DNA of 64,000 nt from Arundinibacter roseus (GTDB lineage Bacteria; Bacteroidota; Bacteroidia; Cytophagales; Spirosomataceae), in assembly GCF_004348825.1 (NCBI RefSeq), contig NZ_SMJU01000002.1:62001-126000 (forward strand). The letters are read 5' to 3'. The position numbers were made by a program, and so were the translations under genes. Positions 44,701 to 53,673 of this stretch are shown here, one piece after another. Under the pieces are notes generated by a model that saw only the letters and a list, made by a program, of their open reading frames with translations, searched no databases and had not been told where the DNA came from. Every line of letters starts with the position of its first letter. The stretch's first letter is position 1.

Positions 44701-44959
44701 GGAATCCGGGCGTGTCGCCGGGATCGCACATGTTTCTGATAAAAAGTTGATTATCAGGGTAGCGTATCTGCATTTCAGTTTCGAAATGATCGTAATTCAG
44801 CATACGAGAACCGAGGTTTCCGCCTACCATAAAAATACGGGAGCCTTGCTCGATTTTCAGCGTTTCGGTTTCTACAAGATTAAAGGCACTAAATAGCAGA
44901 AATACAACTGCGAAAAGGCCGAGCAATCCTCCAAGGCCTCTTTTGACGGGTTTAGACAT
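41786..44959 (-). CDS. Multidomain PVC-type protein: SGNH-like, beta-propeller, HEAT and cytochrome c
   Basis: A 1057-residue secreted or anchored protein. An N-terminal membrane segment (GLLGLFAVVFLLFSAF) is followed by an SGNH-hydrolase-like domain (about 40-275), a membrane-bound-dehydrogenase/NHL-like propeller (about 370-755, with FEDTNNDGKADKQT and YTDTNGDDKADKE repeats), HEAT-like repeats (about 760-900) and a C-terminal class I cytochrome c with CNTCH near residue 961 and a downstream Met (MTPFGGML). The SGNH block that usually reads DxxH is DGTQLTDKGY, so the catalytic His seems absent. Such proteins in Bacteroidota and Planctomycetes couple carbohydrate oxidation to the periplasmic electron chain (inference). 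It is transcribed singly. Confidence 0.85.
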   Translation of the reverse strand: MSKPVKRGLGGLLGLFAVVFLLFSAFNLVETETLKIEQGSRIFMVGGNLGSRMLNYDHFETEMQIRYPDNQLFIRNMCDPGDTPGFRPRSARNTPWAFPGAENFQTELANPSASEGFFPSDDEWLTTLKADIVIGFFGFSESFEGPAGVENFKAELDAFVKHSKAQRYNGKSAPQLALVSPIAYEDISDKVDVPNGKKENINLALYTKAMKEVADKNNVLFVDAFTPSQKWYAENDEPLTIDGTQLTDKGYEIFGAFLADQLFGKERPKSGVNRTAVHEAVQEKNWFWQNDYKIPNGVHAWGRRFNPFGPDNYPAEIEKIRQMTANRDTLVWVTACNCENQSFNLAAADQRTRDLPSVKTNYNPEANGSLTYLYGKEALAKLQTPPGYKIDLFASEKEFPDLANPVQMTFDNKGRLWVVTMPSYPHYKPGDSKPNDKIIIFEDTNNDGKADKQTIFKDGLHVPVGFEITPEGVYVSQGTNLMLYTDTNGDDKADKEVIIMSGFDDHDTHHEISAYVADPSGAIYMGEGVFLHTNVETSYGTVRATNGGFYRYAPQLHKLERVAQLPIPNPWGIAFDEWGQQIFAETSGPDVRWMLPGSVKPMYGESMDKSKQLIEDKHRVRPTSGLEFVSSRHFPDDVQGSFLINNTIGFLGMKMHTLKDDGTGYKSNFVMDLVKGEDRNFRPVDMEFAPDGSLYFIDWHNVLIGHMQHNARDPLRDHVHGRIYRITYPSRPLVTPAKVDGATVEQLLENLKLPEYRTRYRTQRELRGRKASEVLPKITKWVAGLDKKDPRYEHHVLEAMWATWGLNKVDQKLLNQMLTAKDYHARAAAVRVVRYTGHQLPNQAALLAQAAKDPHGRVRLEAVVAASWLEKDKGLAILAEAKKMPIDDWMEKAYETTEAHLNGEFVQKKKEFVAKTTLTGNELELFKTGKEIYARDGFCNTCHQPDGQGLTASGFPPLAGTKWVTGNEERLIKIVLKGLMGPMTVNGKEYSGQVPMTPFGGMLNDQEVAAVLTYVRNSFGNKASAITPEKVKQVRAKTSKDGMFYNPEKLLKEYPME

Positions 44960-45159
44960 AGTGTTTGTACTGAATTTTATAGGGTAAACTGCTTAATTCA
45001 AATGACTTGTAAATTACGAAAGTAAAAAGAAGTTTTTCGGAAATTTATACCCCAAAAGTAGGTTGGAATGCATGGCAAGCAGTAGTTTTTTTGATGGATT
45101 TGAAGATATGAATAAAAATATATTGGTGTTTATAGGTTCAAAAAATTCAAGAATTTAAG

Positions 45160-45262
45160 CCATGTATAGGGGCCTACACGGTACGCTCCTAACGGAGCTA
45201 GCGAAATAGAATAATTGGCATCAACTATAAACAGTTAGCTCCTACGGAGCATTTGGAGGTAC
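45160..45262. repeat. REP-like palindromic element, copy D
   Basis: GGGGCCTACACGGTACGCTCC and its neighbouring TAACGGAGCTAG (to 45201), then AACAGTTAGCTCC and the hairpin GCTCCTACGGAGCATTTGG (45238-45256), match the blocks of copy B. The surrounding gap 44960-45408 holds no gene; a terminator lies at its right end. Confidence 0.55.
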
Positions 45263-45332
45263 CTGCTGTATTATTACAATGGACTAAAAAAAGCCTTAAA
45301 GTCCCAAATATGCCTGATTTTTACAAGAAAAT

Positions 45333-45377
45333 AAAACCACCCGAACTTTCCCTAAATGAGAAACCGCAGGTGGTTTT
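45333..45377 (-). terminator. Terminator of the PUL2 operon
   Basis: The stem AAAACCACC / GGTGGTTTT encloses 27 bases with partial inner pairing. On the minus strand TTTTATTTTC follows. It starts 31 bases after the stop of the last PUL2 sulfatase. Confidence 0.7.
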
Positions 45378-45408
45378 GAAGAATAGAAATATGTAAATTA
45401 ATTTTTCC

Positions 45409-46824
45409 TTACTTCTTTTTTGCTAAAGGAAAAATTTCAGATTTGACGTGCGCTTCTTTCAGGACATTTTCCATTTTTGAAACAACTGCCGGGTTGGCCG
45501 CTGCGACGTCTTTGCTTTCCTGAATATCGGTTTTCATGTTATAAAGCTCAATTTTGCCTCCATTTTGGCTACGCTTTACGGCTTTCCAGTCGCCCATGCG
45601 AACGGCCTGATCAAAACCCCGCTCGTAAAATTCCCAGTACAGGTACTCATGTTTGGGCTGATTTTTTTGTAGCAGAGTAGGTACAAACGAAACTCCATCG
45701 GTATCTTTTGTGGCAGGCAGTCCGGCCAATTCGTAGGCCGTTGCGGCTACATCCCAAAACGCACCGACGTGATTGGTCGTGCTGGCGGGAGCAATTTTAC
45801 TTTTCCACTGCACCAGAAATGGCGTCCGGATGCCGCCGTCGTACATATCCCGTTTCACGCCCTTCAAAGGACCGCTACTGGCAAAAAATTCTACGTCCTG
45901 TAAGTTGCGGCCACCTTCCAGGTGGGTGCCATTGTCGCTCGCAAACATCACGATGGTATTTTCGGCCATCCCCATTTCTTCAAGTTTCATCAAAACCAGC
46001 CCTACATAATCGTCTACGGCAGTAACCAAACCTGCGTACGCAGCTTTCGGATTGGGCTGTCCTCCATAGTGCTGCCCGTCTTTCCAGGGTTTTTCGGGGG
46101 CAAAAACGCTTTTCCCGGACCCATCCATGTAAGCATTCAGTACGCGTTGTGGCCCCCGCAGCTCCGCATGAGGAATCGTAAAAGCCAGGTACATAAAAAA
46201 CGGTTGTTCCGATTTTTCCTGCATAAATGTTAAAGCATGCTGCGTAAAAAGCTCATTGGCAAAAGCTTTGGCAGGATTGGGCACCGGAACCAGCGCTTTA
46301 TTTTTGATTTGCCAAAGCGTATCGGGCTGTTGGAAATGCGCATCCACATGATGCGTCAGTCCAAAATAGCTATCCCAGCCTTTGAGGTTGGGGGCGCCGG
46401 GTGTACCGGCTACGCCGAGGCCCCACTTGCCAAACATGCCGGTGCGGTAGCCTGCCGTTTTGAGTTTTTGAGCAATGATGACATCTTCGGCCCGCAGCGG
46501 AATCTCGCCATTGCCGCGGATGTAGGCATGTCCCATGTGCTTACCCGTCATGAGCGCACAGCGTGACGGTGCGCAAACGGTATTCCCGGTATAAAAATCG
46601 GTGAATTTCATGCCGTTGGCGGCCATTTTGTCCAGATTTGGCGTTTTGATTTTTTTCTGTCCATAGGCTCCCAAATCGCCATACCCGAGGTCATCTGCGA
46701 GGATAAAAATGATATTCGGTTTTTCTGCCGCCGGAGTTGAAACCTGTGTACTCATCATGAAGCCGCAAAGGCTCAACGGGACGCTCAGTAGCAGCAGGAT
46801 TTTTTTTTGCTTGTTAAAAGTCAT
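45409..46824 (-). CDS. Arylsulfatase (CAPSR type, PUL2)
   Basis: A 471-residue exported S1 sulfatase. Signal peptide is at 1-30. Metal residues are D44-D45 (ILADDLGYGDLG). The formylglycine motif is C84-A-P-S-R88 followed by GKHMGHAYIRGNGE, and the distal block is MFASDNGTHLEGG near residue 285. The GHAYIRGN segment is shared with the adjacent PUL2 sulfatase, showing that both belong to one subfamily distinct from the PUL1 sulfatases. It is the final PUL2 gene, followed by a terminator. Substrate sugar unknown. Confidence 0.92.
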   Translation of the reverse strand: MTFNKQKKILLLLSVPLSLCGFMMSTQVSTPAAEKPNIIFILADDLGYGDLGAYGQKKIKTPNLDKMAANGMKFTDFYTGNTVCAPSRCALMTGKHMGHAYIRGNGEIPLRAEDVIIAQKLKTAGYRTGMFGKWGLGVAGTPGAPNLKGWDSYFGLTHHVDAHFQQPDTLWQIKNKALVPVPNPAKAFANELFTQHALTFMQEKSEQPFFMYLAFTIPHAELRGPQRVLNAYMDGSGKSVFAPEKPWKDGQHYGGQPNPKAAYAGLVTAVDDYVGLVLMKLEEMGMAENTIVMFASDNGTHLEGGRNLQDVEFFASSGPLKGVKRDMYDGGIRTPFLVQWKSKIAPASTTNHVGAFWDVAATAYELAGLPATKDTDGVSFVPTLLQKNQPKHEYLYWEFYERGFDQAVRMGDWKAVKRSQNGGKIELYNMKTDIQESKDVAAANPAVVSKMENVLKEAHVKSEIFPLAKKK

Positions 46825-46925
46825 TTTCTTTTACTTTAAGTGGCTGAAATAGAACGATTTATTTTAGAATAAGAGTTTAGGAATAGTATTGTAAAAATGG
46901 TTGATTAGAAAATTAAAAACCCCGA

Positions 46926-48413
46926 CTACCTCACAAATTCCCAGGCCGACACATGCGAAGGGCGGTGCTCCGTTTGGACAATCTGATCCATACGATTGAT
47001 GATTTCTGGATGTTGAGCGGCAAGGTTAGCTGTTTCAGAAGCGTCTTTTTCCAGGTCATAAAGTTCCCAGGCTGCTTGCTGATTTTTCTTCATATCAACT
47101 TTCACACCTTTCCATTTTCCCAGCCGCACAGCCACCTGACCGCCTTTTTCGGGGTATTCCCAGTAAAGAAATTCGTGTTTTTTCTGATTTTTACGTCCCA
47201 GCAGCGTTGGTAAAAACGAAATCCCGTCGCCAGGTACCGGCTTCTTTTGGAGTAAATCGACCATAGTGGCCAGTACATCATAGTGTGCACCCACGTGGTC
47301 GGTGACGCTCCCGGGAGCGATTTTTCCCGGCCATCGGGCCAGCATCGGCATTCGGATGCCGCCTTCGTACACGTCCATTTTTAACCCTCGAAAGGCACCA
47401 ACACTTTCAAAAAAAGCGGCGTCAACGCCTCCATTGAAGGTAGTTCCATTGTCGGATGTAAAAATAACCAGCGTGTTTTCGTCCAGTCCCTGTTCTTTGA
47501 GCAGTGCCATCACTTCCCCGATTTTTTTATCCATGTACGTGATCATCGCTGCGTAGGTAGCTCGCGGGTAGGGTGTAGAAGCATAGCCATTTTGGCCATA
47601 GTAAGGCGTTTCCTCAAATTGCCCTTTATACTCCGCTACGGCCGCATCCGGTGCTTGCAGCGATACGTGCGGTATGGTAAACGGCAGGTACAAAAAGAAC
47701 GGTTTTTCTTTGTTCTGCCGGATGAAATTCAACGCTTTTTCGGCCATTTTATCAATGGCGAAATCCTTGCCTTTGAAGTAAGCGAAGTCCGCCTCCGTAG
47801 CAGTTTCGGCGTTGAGCCGACGATGAACGTCCATGACCGGATTTTGGAGCGTGTCCCACTGTCCGTTTTCCCAGAGATGTGTAGGGTAGTAGTTGTGGGA
47901 TTGCTTTTGGTCATAGTAGCCATAAAAATAGTCGAATCCCTGCTTGTTGGGACTTCCCGAGCTATAACCCATGCCCAGTCCCCACTTCCCGATGCAGGCC
48001 GTTTTGTAGCCCGCCTCCTGGAAAATTTTACCGAGCGTGAGCGTATTTTCGGGCAGGGGCATTTGTCCCCGTTCGGTGGAGTCAGGGAAGCCACCTAGTT
48101 CAAAATTGCCCCGAATGTACGAATGTCCCGCGTGCAGGCCCGTCATGAGTTGGCAGCGTGAAGGCGCACAAACAGGCGTGCCGGTATAGTAATTCGTAAA
48201 TTTGATCCCTTCTTTGGCCAGTAGATCAAGGTGGGGCGTGCGAATTTTCTTTTGACCGTATGCGCCCAGTTCCGCATAGCCGAGGTCGTCGGCAAAGATG
48301 TAGACCACGTTGGGGCGGTGGGGCTTTGCCTGATTAGTAAACCAGTCAAAGCCCCAAAGGCCAGTAGTTAATGTGTAAAAAAGAAGAATCAGAAAGCTGC
48401 AAAATTGGATCAT
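46926..48413 (-). CDS. Arylsulfatase (CAPSR type, PUL2)
   Basis: A 495-residue S1 sulfatase with an N-terminal hydrophobic signal (FCSFLILLFYTLTTGLWGF). Metal site is D42-D43 (FADDLGYAELG). The formylglycine motif is C82-A-P-S-R86, then GLHAGHSYIRGNFE, and the distal block is IFTSDNGTTFNGG. It is a close paralogue of the sulfatase 101 bases downstream; the pair may be a duplication that diverged in regiospecificity (inference). It lies after the susD2 stem-loop. Confidence 0.92.
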   Translation of the reverse strand: MIQFCSFLILLFYTLTTGLWGFDWFTNQAKPHRPNVVYIFADDLGYAELGAYGQKKIRTPHLDLLAKEGIKFTNYYTGTPVCAPSRCQLMTGLHAGHSYIRGNFELGGFPDSTERGQMPLPENTLTLGKIFQEAGYKTACIGKWGLGMGYSSGSPNKQGFDYFYGYYDQKQSHNYYPTHLWENGQWDTLQNPVMDVHRRLNAETATEADFAYFKGKDFAIDKMAEKALNFIRQNKEKPFFLYLPFTIPHVSLQAPDAAVAEYKGQFEETPYYGQNGYASTPYPRATYAAMITYMDKKIGEVMALLKEQGLDENTLVIFTSDNGTTFNGGVDAAFFESVGAFRGLKMDVYEGGIRMPMLARWPGKIAPGSVTDHVGAHYDVLATMVDLLQKKPVPGDGISFLPTLLGRKNQKKHEFLYWEYPEKGGQVAVRLGKWKGVKVDMKKNQQAAWELYDLEKDASETANLAAQHPEIINRMDQIVQTEHRPSHVSAWEFVR

Positions 48414-48451
48414 CAGAAAAAAGAAATTGTTTATCGGGAAAAGCCCTTCCT

Positions 48452-48490
48452 GTGTATAATCTCATGAGCGGCTCTTCCTGGTATACACAA
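48452..48490 (-). terminator. Stem-loop directly after susD2
   Basis: The perfect 8-bp arms TGTGTATA (48452-48459) and TATACACA (48483-48490) lie 4 bases beyond the susD2 stop and before the sulfatase gene. No long U-run follows, so attenuation or mRNA protection is as likely as termination. Confidence 0.5.
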
Positions 48491-48494
48491 CGAA

Positions 48495-49997
48495 TCACTG
48501 ATTATACCCCGGATTTTGCGTCAAATTCTGATTGAGTTGCGTGGCAGTCGTTGGAATTGGCCACAGATAGTCCCGTGCGGGGTCGAAGGTTCGGGTATCT
48601 ACCCGATTTCCCAGCCAGTTTTTTGCCTCGCTGTTCATGACCACCTCAGCGATTCGCCAGCGTCGGATGTCAAAATAATACAAACCTTCGCCCGCCGTTT
48701 CGATGCGCCGTTCGTGGCGTATTTCCTGGCGCATTTGATCCTTGGACAATCCGGCCGGAAAGGCAGGCATACCCGCCCGCGCCCGAAGGAGATTCAGCGC
48801 TTCGTAAACAGAAGCGTCGGGGCCGGTGGCCTCGTTTTGGGCTTCGGCGTAGTTGAGGAGTACTTCCCCATAGCGCAGCACAATATTATTTAGATCCGAA
48901 ATATTATCCACTTTTCCCGCTGGAGGGGCTTCGTTGTCTTTATAGGTAGTGCCTTTTTTAAGACCAAAGCCCGTTTGGGGATAGGTAGTGGCAATTACCG
49001 GTCTGCCTTTAAACATACTTCCCACAGTCATGATGGTAGCATTGAGCCGGGGGTCGCGGTTTTCGTAGGGCTTTGCAGGGTTATATAGTGGCGAACTTGT
49101 AATCGGTTTACCATCAATCATATAAAAATCATTGACAAGATCCAGCACAGGAGCAAAGCCATTGAACTGATCATAATTGATGTCGTTGCCATGTACATAT
49201 TCAGGGTTTTTGTACTGAACATCAAAAATTACCTCCGTATTACCTTCGTTTTCCTGCATAAAAAGCCCCCTGAAATCGGGAAAAAGCGTGTACGTTTTGG
49301 CGTCCATCACACTTTTGGCCGCTGCCGCTGCTTCGGCCCAGCGGCTGGCGTAAAGTAAGGTGCGGGCTTTAAGGGCCAGCGCTGCACCCGAAGTGGCTCG
49401 TCCCCGGTCATTGCCGCTATACGTTTTTGGGAGGTCTGCCGCTGCTTCGTCAAGGTCTTTCAGGATCTGAGCCAACACTTCATCGGCAGAATTCCGGGGA
49501 AGCGTTCCCTGCTCAGCATCGGGCGCTGACACGATGACCGGAACACCGCCATATACCGACCACAGGTCAAAATAGTACAAGGCGCGCAGGAATTTTGCCT
49601 CCCCGATGTATCGCTTTTTGTTTGTTTCGGACATCTGAATGGCCGGAATTCGTTCGAGCAGCGTATTGGCCCGGCCAATGCCAGCGTAGGCCTGATTCCA
49701 CCGGGTATTGATAATCGGTGTGTTGCTTGCATCATGAATGCCCCGGGCAATGTTGCCGGTTGCACTTTGGTAGGCGTAGGCATTGGGCGTAGCGGCTTCG
49801 AGCTCACCCATAATTTGGCCGCCGTGCAGTGAACCGCCAAACAGCGAGTTATAAATGGCATTGAGACCCGCTACGGCATGTTCTTCGGTTTGCCAGAACG
49901 TCTGATCGGTAAAACGATCGGTGGGGTTTACATCAAGAATGGATTGGCTGCATGCGTTCAATAGAAAGCTGAGCAGGAGTAGGCTGTATTTTTTCAT
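48495..49997 (-). CDS. SusD/RagB-family outer-membrane lipoprotein (PUL2)
   Basis: Start taken at ATG 49995-49997 (MKKYSLLLLSFLLNAC), giving 500 residues with lipid Cys16; a start four codons upstream is also possible. SusD features are ILDVNPTDRFTDQTFWQTEE at the mature N-terminus, IRHERRIETAGEGLYYFDIR near the C-terminus and LWPIPTTATQLNQNLTQNPGY at the end. It forms the surface lid for SusC2, whose stop lies 12 bases upstream. The glycan is unknown. Confidence 0.94.
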   Translation of the reverse strand: MKKYSLLLLSFLLNACSQSILDVNPTDRFTDQTFWQTEEHAVAGLNAIYNSLFGGSLHGGQIMGELEAATPNAYAYQSATGNIARGIHDASNTPIINTRWNQAYAGIGRANTLLERIPAIQMSETNKKRYIGEAKFLRALYYFDLWSVYGGVPVIVSAPDAEQGTLPRNSADEVLAQILKDLDEAAADLPKTYSGNDRGRATSGAALALKARTLLYASRWAEAAAAAKSVMDAKTYTLFPDFRGLFMQENEGNTEVIFDVQYKNPEYVHGNDINYDQFNGFAPVLDLVNDFYMIDGKPITSSPLYNPAKPYENRDPRLNATIMTVGSMFKGRPVIATTYPQTGFGLKKGTTYKDNEAPPAGKVDNISDLNNIVLRYGEVLLNYAEAQNEATGPDASVYEALNLLRARAGMPAFPAGLSKDQMRQEIRHERRIETAGEGLYYFDIRRWRIAEVVMNSEAKNWLGNRVDTRTFDPARDYLWPIPTTATQLNQNLTQNPGYNQ

Positions 49998-50009
49998 GAG
50001 TAGGTTCAA

Positions 50010-53000
50010 TTAAAAAGTGGCGGTAATTCCTCCCGAAACAATTTTGGCAATTGGATAGGCAATGATGCCGCGTTGGTTGGCGTCACGCTCCGGGTCTCCA
50101 TCTCTGAACTTGGTGAAAGTCAGCAGGTTTTGTCCATTGACAAACACCCTCAACTTGCTCAACCCTACCTTTTTGATTGCTGTTGCCGGCAGGGTATAGC
50201 CCAGCTGAATATTTTTCAGGCGGAGGTAGGATAAATCCTGCAACCAGAAATCCGAGAAAACGAAGTTTTGCGGGTAACCCGTCGCAGTGGTCAGGCGGGG
50301 TAGGGGAGCATTGGGATTTTCGGGTGTCCACGAGTCCGTAAGCCAATCGCGGGTAACGCCGGCGCCATTTTTATAGGGCTGTGCCAGGTTGGAAGTAACA
50401 TTGGTATTGATGCCTTCAACTCCCTGAAAAAATATGGCGAGATCGAACGCTTTAAAATCGCCACCGGCCGTAAAACTGTACGTGTAGCGCGGAACGGAAC
50501 GGCCAATGACTACCCGGTCGTTGTTGTCAATAATGCCGTCGTTGTTCTGATCTTTATAGCGCAGATCGCCCGGATTGAGTACCCGATTTTGGAAAGGCGC
50601 ATTAGTAATTTCTTCCGTAGACTGAAAGATGCCAATGGCTTCCAGACCAAAAAAGGAGTTGAGCGGTTGGCCTTCCTGTGTGATTCGCATTCCACCATCG
50701 GCAAAAATGATTTCACCGTTGGTGTTTTCTACTAAATTTTTCAGGTAAGTTACATTAGCACCCACGTTGTAGTTGAGCTGACCAATTCGGTTTCGGTAGC
50801 CCAGGGTCAATTCAACGCCTTTGTTAGAAACCGAGCCAATGTTGCGAAGCGGACCGCCGAGGTTGCCCACCTGACTGGGCAGGTTTACCCGTGCCAGAAT
50901 ACCGTCGGTGAATTTGGAAAACAGATCTACCTCAAAAGTTAAGGTATTGTTGAAAAAACCTCCATCCAAACCGATGTTAGAGGTTGTCGTCGTTTCCCAG
51001 GATACGTTCGGGTCGGCCAGCTGCGTTATCGCTGCGCCACTCACGAGCGCATTATTAAAATTGTAATTTGTACCCAACGTGATGCCGTTGATGTAGCTAA
51101 ACAAAGGAATATTCTGATTGCCAAGCTGTCCCCAGCTCGCCCGAAGTTTGAGGTTGGAAATTGCCCGTACATCTTTCAGGAAATTTTCTTCGTTGATGCG
51201 CCAGCCGACCGATACAGACGGGAAAAAGCCCCAGCGGTTTTCGGGTGCAAAGCGGGACGATCCATCAAAACGGAAGTTGCTTTCAAACAAATATTTATCA
51301 TTCAGAACATAATTTACCCGCCCAAAGTAGGACATAATACGCGAGCGTGCGGACGATCCACTTACGAGCGGATTAATGGTACCCCCGCTTAATTCGGTGA
51401 TTTCATTGCCCAGATACCCCTGATTTTGGGCGCTGAAATTGGAATTATAAAAATATTCGACGCTCGTTCCGACCAGAAGATTGAGGTAATGGCGCTCCGC
51501 AAGGGTTTTCTCCCAGTTTAAGGTCTGGAAGTTGGTGAAGTTAAACGTCTCAAAACCGCCCTGCCGCACGCCCCGAGCCGGAATGTTGCCCATCGGTACA
51601 CGATCGCCGGTTTTGGGATGCGTCAATAAAATGACCGGATAGTTGTATTTCTCGGACGAGAAACTGACATTGGGAGCCGCCGTGATTTTGTAGATAATTC
51701 CCAATGGCAGATTAACCTGTGCGTACAGATTCAGGATCGTGCGCAGCTGCTTGTTGAGCCGGTCTCCTTCAAAAGATAAGGCGTAGGGATTTCTGAAAAA
51801 ATTGTGACCCGGCACCCGAATCCACTGATCCGCATAGGAGCCATCGGCCGCAATCGCCGTTTGCATCGGCAAGCCGCGGTACGTTAGGCCCATAATGCCG
51901 CCTTCGCCATTGCCTTCGTCGGCGCTGTAAGCACTTTCCCGATCCTGCGAAAAAGTACCCAACAGGCTGCTGCCAATTTTGAGCCACGGAGTCACGTCTG
52001 AGTCAATGCTCGTGCTCAGCGTATACCGGTTAGCGTTTGTGTTGGGCATAATTCCCTTTTGATCCATAAATCCCAGGGAAAGCGAATAGGCAGTTTTGTC
52101 GCTGCCCCCGGCAAGCCGAACATTGTGCTGCTGAATCGGGGCGGGGTTAAACATGATGTCAAACCAGTTGGTATTGGCATAAATAAATGGATCCGTTCCG
52201 GCCCGGTATTCATCCATCAGGGCCTGCGAGTATTCGGGTTGACGCCCCTCGTTGGCCAATGCCCGGTTTTTTCCTTCCATGTATTCCAGCGAATTCCAGA
52301 CCACGTTTTGAGGAAGTCGCGAGACAGTCTGCACGCCGTAGTAGCCATTGTAATCCACGGTCATTTTTTTATTGCGCTGCCCTGATTTTGTCTTTACCAG
52401 AACCACGCCATTTTGCGCCCGGCTTCCGTAAATAGCCGCCGAAGCCGCATCTTTTAATACCGTAATACTCTCAATATCATTGGGGTTTACATCCGATAAA
52501 GGGAACTCAATACCGTCTACCAGCACAAGCGGTGCGGAGCCCGAAAAATACGAATTAGCCCCGCGGATCGTGATGGAAGCGCCATCGGCGCCCGGCCGTC
52601 CTTTGTTCATATTCACAAACACGCCCGGCAGTCCCTGCAAGGCCTGCGAAGAGTTGGTGATGGGACGATCAGCCAGAAACTTGGCATCAATGGTTGCTAC
52701 CGAGCCCGTCAGGTTTACCTTTTTCTGCGTACCGTAACCTACGACGACCAGTTCATCGAGACTTTTGTCTTCCGGCACCATCGCTATTTCCAGCGTGGAC
52801 CGATTGCCCACAACCAATTCCTGACTCACATACCCCACAAAACTTAACACGAGCACAGATTCGGGGCTCGGTACATCAAGTTGAAACGCGCCTTCTCCGT
52901 TGGTGGTGGTGCCTCGGGTGGTGCCTTTGATGACCACACTCACCCCCGGAAGCCCGGTCCCGGTTTCATCAACCACCTTCCCATTCAGGATTTGTTTGGG

Positions 53001-53411
53001 AACTGTTACCCGAATTTCCTCCACCCAACTCGACTGCCGGGGCGATGCCGATTGGGCTGGTGAAAGGATAATTTTGCGGCCTTCCAGTTCATACGATATT
53101 TTGAGGGGTTTTAGCAAATTGTCTAAAATCTCGCCCAAAGTAACGTTGGTTTTCTGGATCGACACCCGCAGCGAACTTCCCACGACCTGCGAGCTGTACA
53201 CAAAACGAACATCCGTAGCTTTCTCAATGTCAGTAAGTACCGTTTTTATTTCCTGATTGTACACTTTCAGGCTGAGCCTCTTGTCCAGGTACTCCTGGGC
53301 TTTGGTCGGCAGGGCGTAAGAAATACCCGCCATGACTAGCATAACTAAACCTTGGGCTAATGTAAACTTCATGAGTTCAACCCAGAATTGTCTGGTAGCG
53401 TGTTTTTTCAT
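50010..53411 (-). CDS. SusC/RagA-family TonB-dependent transporter with STN domain (PUL2)
   Basis: I use ATG 53409-53411 (MKKHATRQFWVELMKFTLAQ), giving 1133 residues; a longer reading from 53453 adds 14 weak residues. Order: long signal peptide (to about 38, TKAQ), STN domain (about 40-110), carboxypeptidase-like domain (LNGKVVDETGTGLPGVSVVI), TonB-box region (LDELVVVGYGTQKK), plug (QALQGLPGVFVNMNKGRPGA, PLVLVDGIEF) and a barrel ending VSGGITATF. It is preceded by a 262-base leader holding stem-loops after fecR2. It imports oligosaccharide with SusD2. Confidence 0.95.
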   Translation of the reverse strand: MKKHATRQFWVELMKFTLAQGLVMLVMAGISYALPTKAQEYLDKRLSLKVYNQEIKTVLTDIEKATDVRFVYSSQVVGSSLRVSIQKTNVTLGEILDNLLKPLKISYELEGRKIILSPAQSASPRQSSWVEEIRVTVPKQILNGKVVDETGTGLPGVSVVIKGTTRGTTTNGEGAFQLDVPSPESVLVLSFVGYVSQELVVGNRSTLEIAMVPEDKSLDELVVVGYGTQKKVNLTGSVATIDAKFLADRPITNSSQALQGLPGVFVNMNKGRPGADGASITIRGANSYFSGSAPLVLVDGIEFPLSDVNPNDIESITVLKDAASAAIYGSRAQNGVVLVKTKSGQRNKKMTVDYNGYYGVQTVSRLPQNVVWNSLEYMEGKNRALANEGRQPEYSQALMDEYRAGTDPFIYANTNWFDIMFNPAPIQQHNVRLAGGSDKTAYSLSLGFMDQKGIMPNTNANRYTLSTSIDSDVTPWLKIGSSLLGTFSQDRESAYSADEGNGEGGIMGLTYRGLPMQTAIAADGSYADQWIRVPGHNFFRNPYALSFEGDRLNKQLRTILNLYAQVNLPLGIIYKITAAPNVSFSSEKYNYPVILLTHPKTGDRVPMGNIPARGVRQGGFETFNFTNFQTLNWEKTLAERHYLNLLVGTSVEYFYNSNFSAQNQGYLGNEITELSGGTINPLVSGSSARSRIMSYFGRVNYVLNDKYLFESNFRFDGSSRFAPENRWGFFPSVSVGWRINEENFLKDVRAISNLKLRASWGQLGNQNIPLFSYINGITLGTNYNFNNALVSGAAITQLADPNVSWETTTTSNIGLDGGFFNNTLTFEVDLFSKFTDGILARVNLPSQVGNLGGPLRNIGSVSNKGVELTLGYRNRIGQLNYNVGANVTYLKNLVENTNGEIIFADGGMRITQEGQPLNSFFGLEAIGIFQSTEEITNAPFQNRVLNPGDLRYKDQNNDGIIDNNDRVVIGRSVPRYTYSFTAGGDFKAFDLAIFFQGVEGINTNVTSNLAQPYKNGAGVTRDWLTDSWTPENPNAPLPRLTTATGYPQNFVFSDFWLQDLSYLRLKNIQLGYTLPATAIKKVGLSKLRVFVNGQNLLTFTKFRDGDPERDANQRGIIAYPIAKIVSGGITATF

Positions 53412-53499
53412 AAATTTGTAAAAGGTTAATGATTCTTTTTGAGGAACATACATCCCTGAGAAATACCTTTGGCGAGCGATGTCTCAGTGGATAAACCTG

Positions 53500-53531
53500 T
53501 CGGTAGTGGCCTGGCCTCTACCGATTTTTTT
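53500..53531. other. Stem-loop in the fecR2-susC2 gap
   Basis: TCGGTAG / CTACCGA arms (53500-53506, 53518-53524) with inner GGCC/GGCC pairing are followed by seven T on the plus strand. A further inverted repeat CTGAGA/TCTCAG lies at 53456-53487. In the sense (minus) direction the hairpin is preceded by an A-run, so it is not a normal terminator for fecR2; it may end antisense transcripts or structure the susC2 5' leader. Confidence 0.5.
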
Positions 53532-53673
53532 GCGGTAGCGGGCGTTTGCTAGGATTTATACGTCATAAATTTTTGGGTTAAAATTTAATACTCTATAAAG
53601 TTGATAGACAAAGTAAGCTATTATTTTTTTGATTCACAAAAATCTATTGTAACCGGCGATAAAAATCAGGCGT

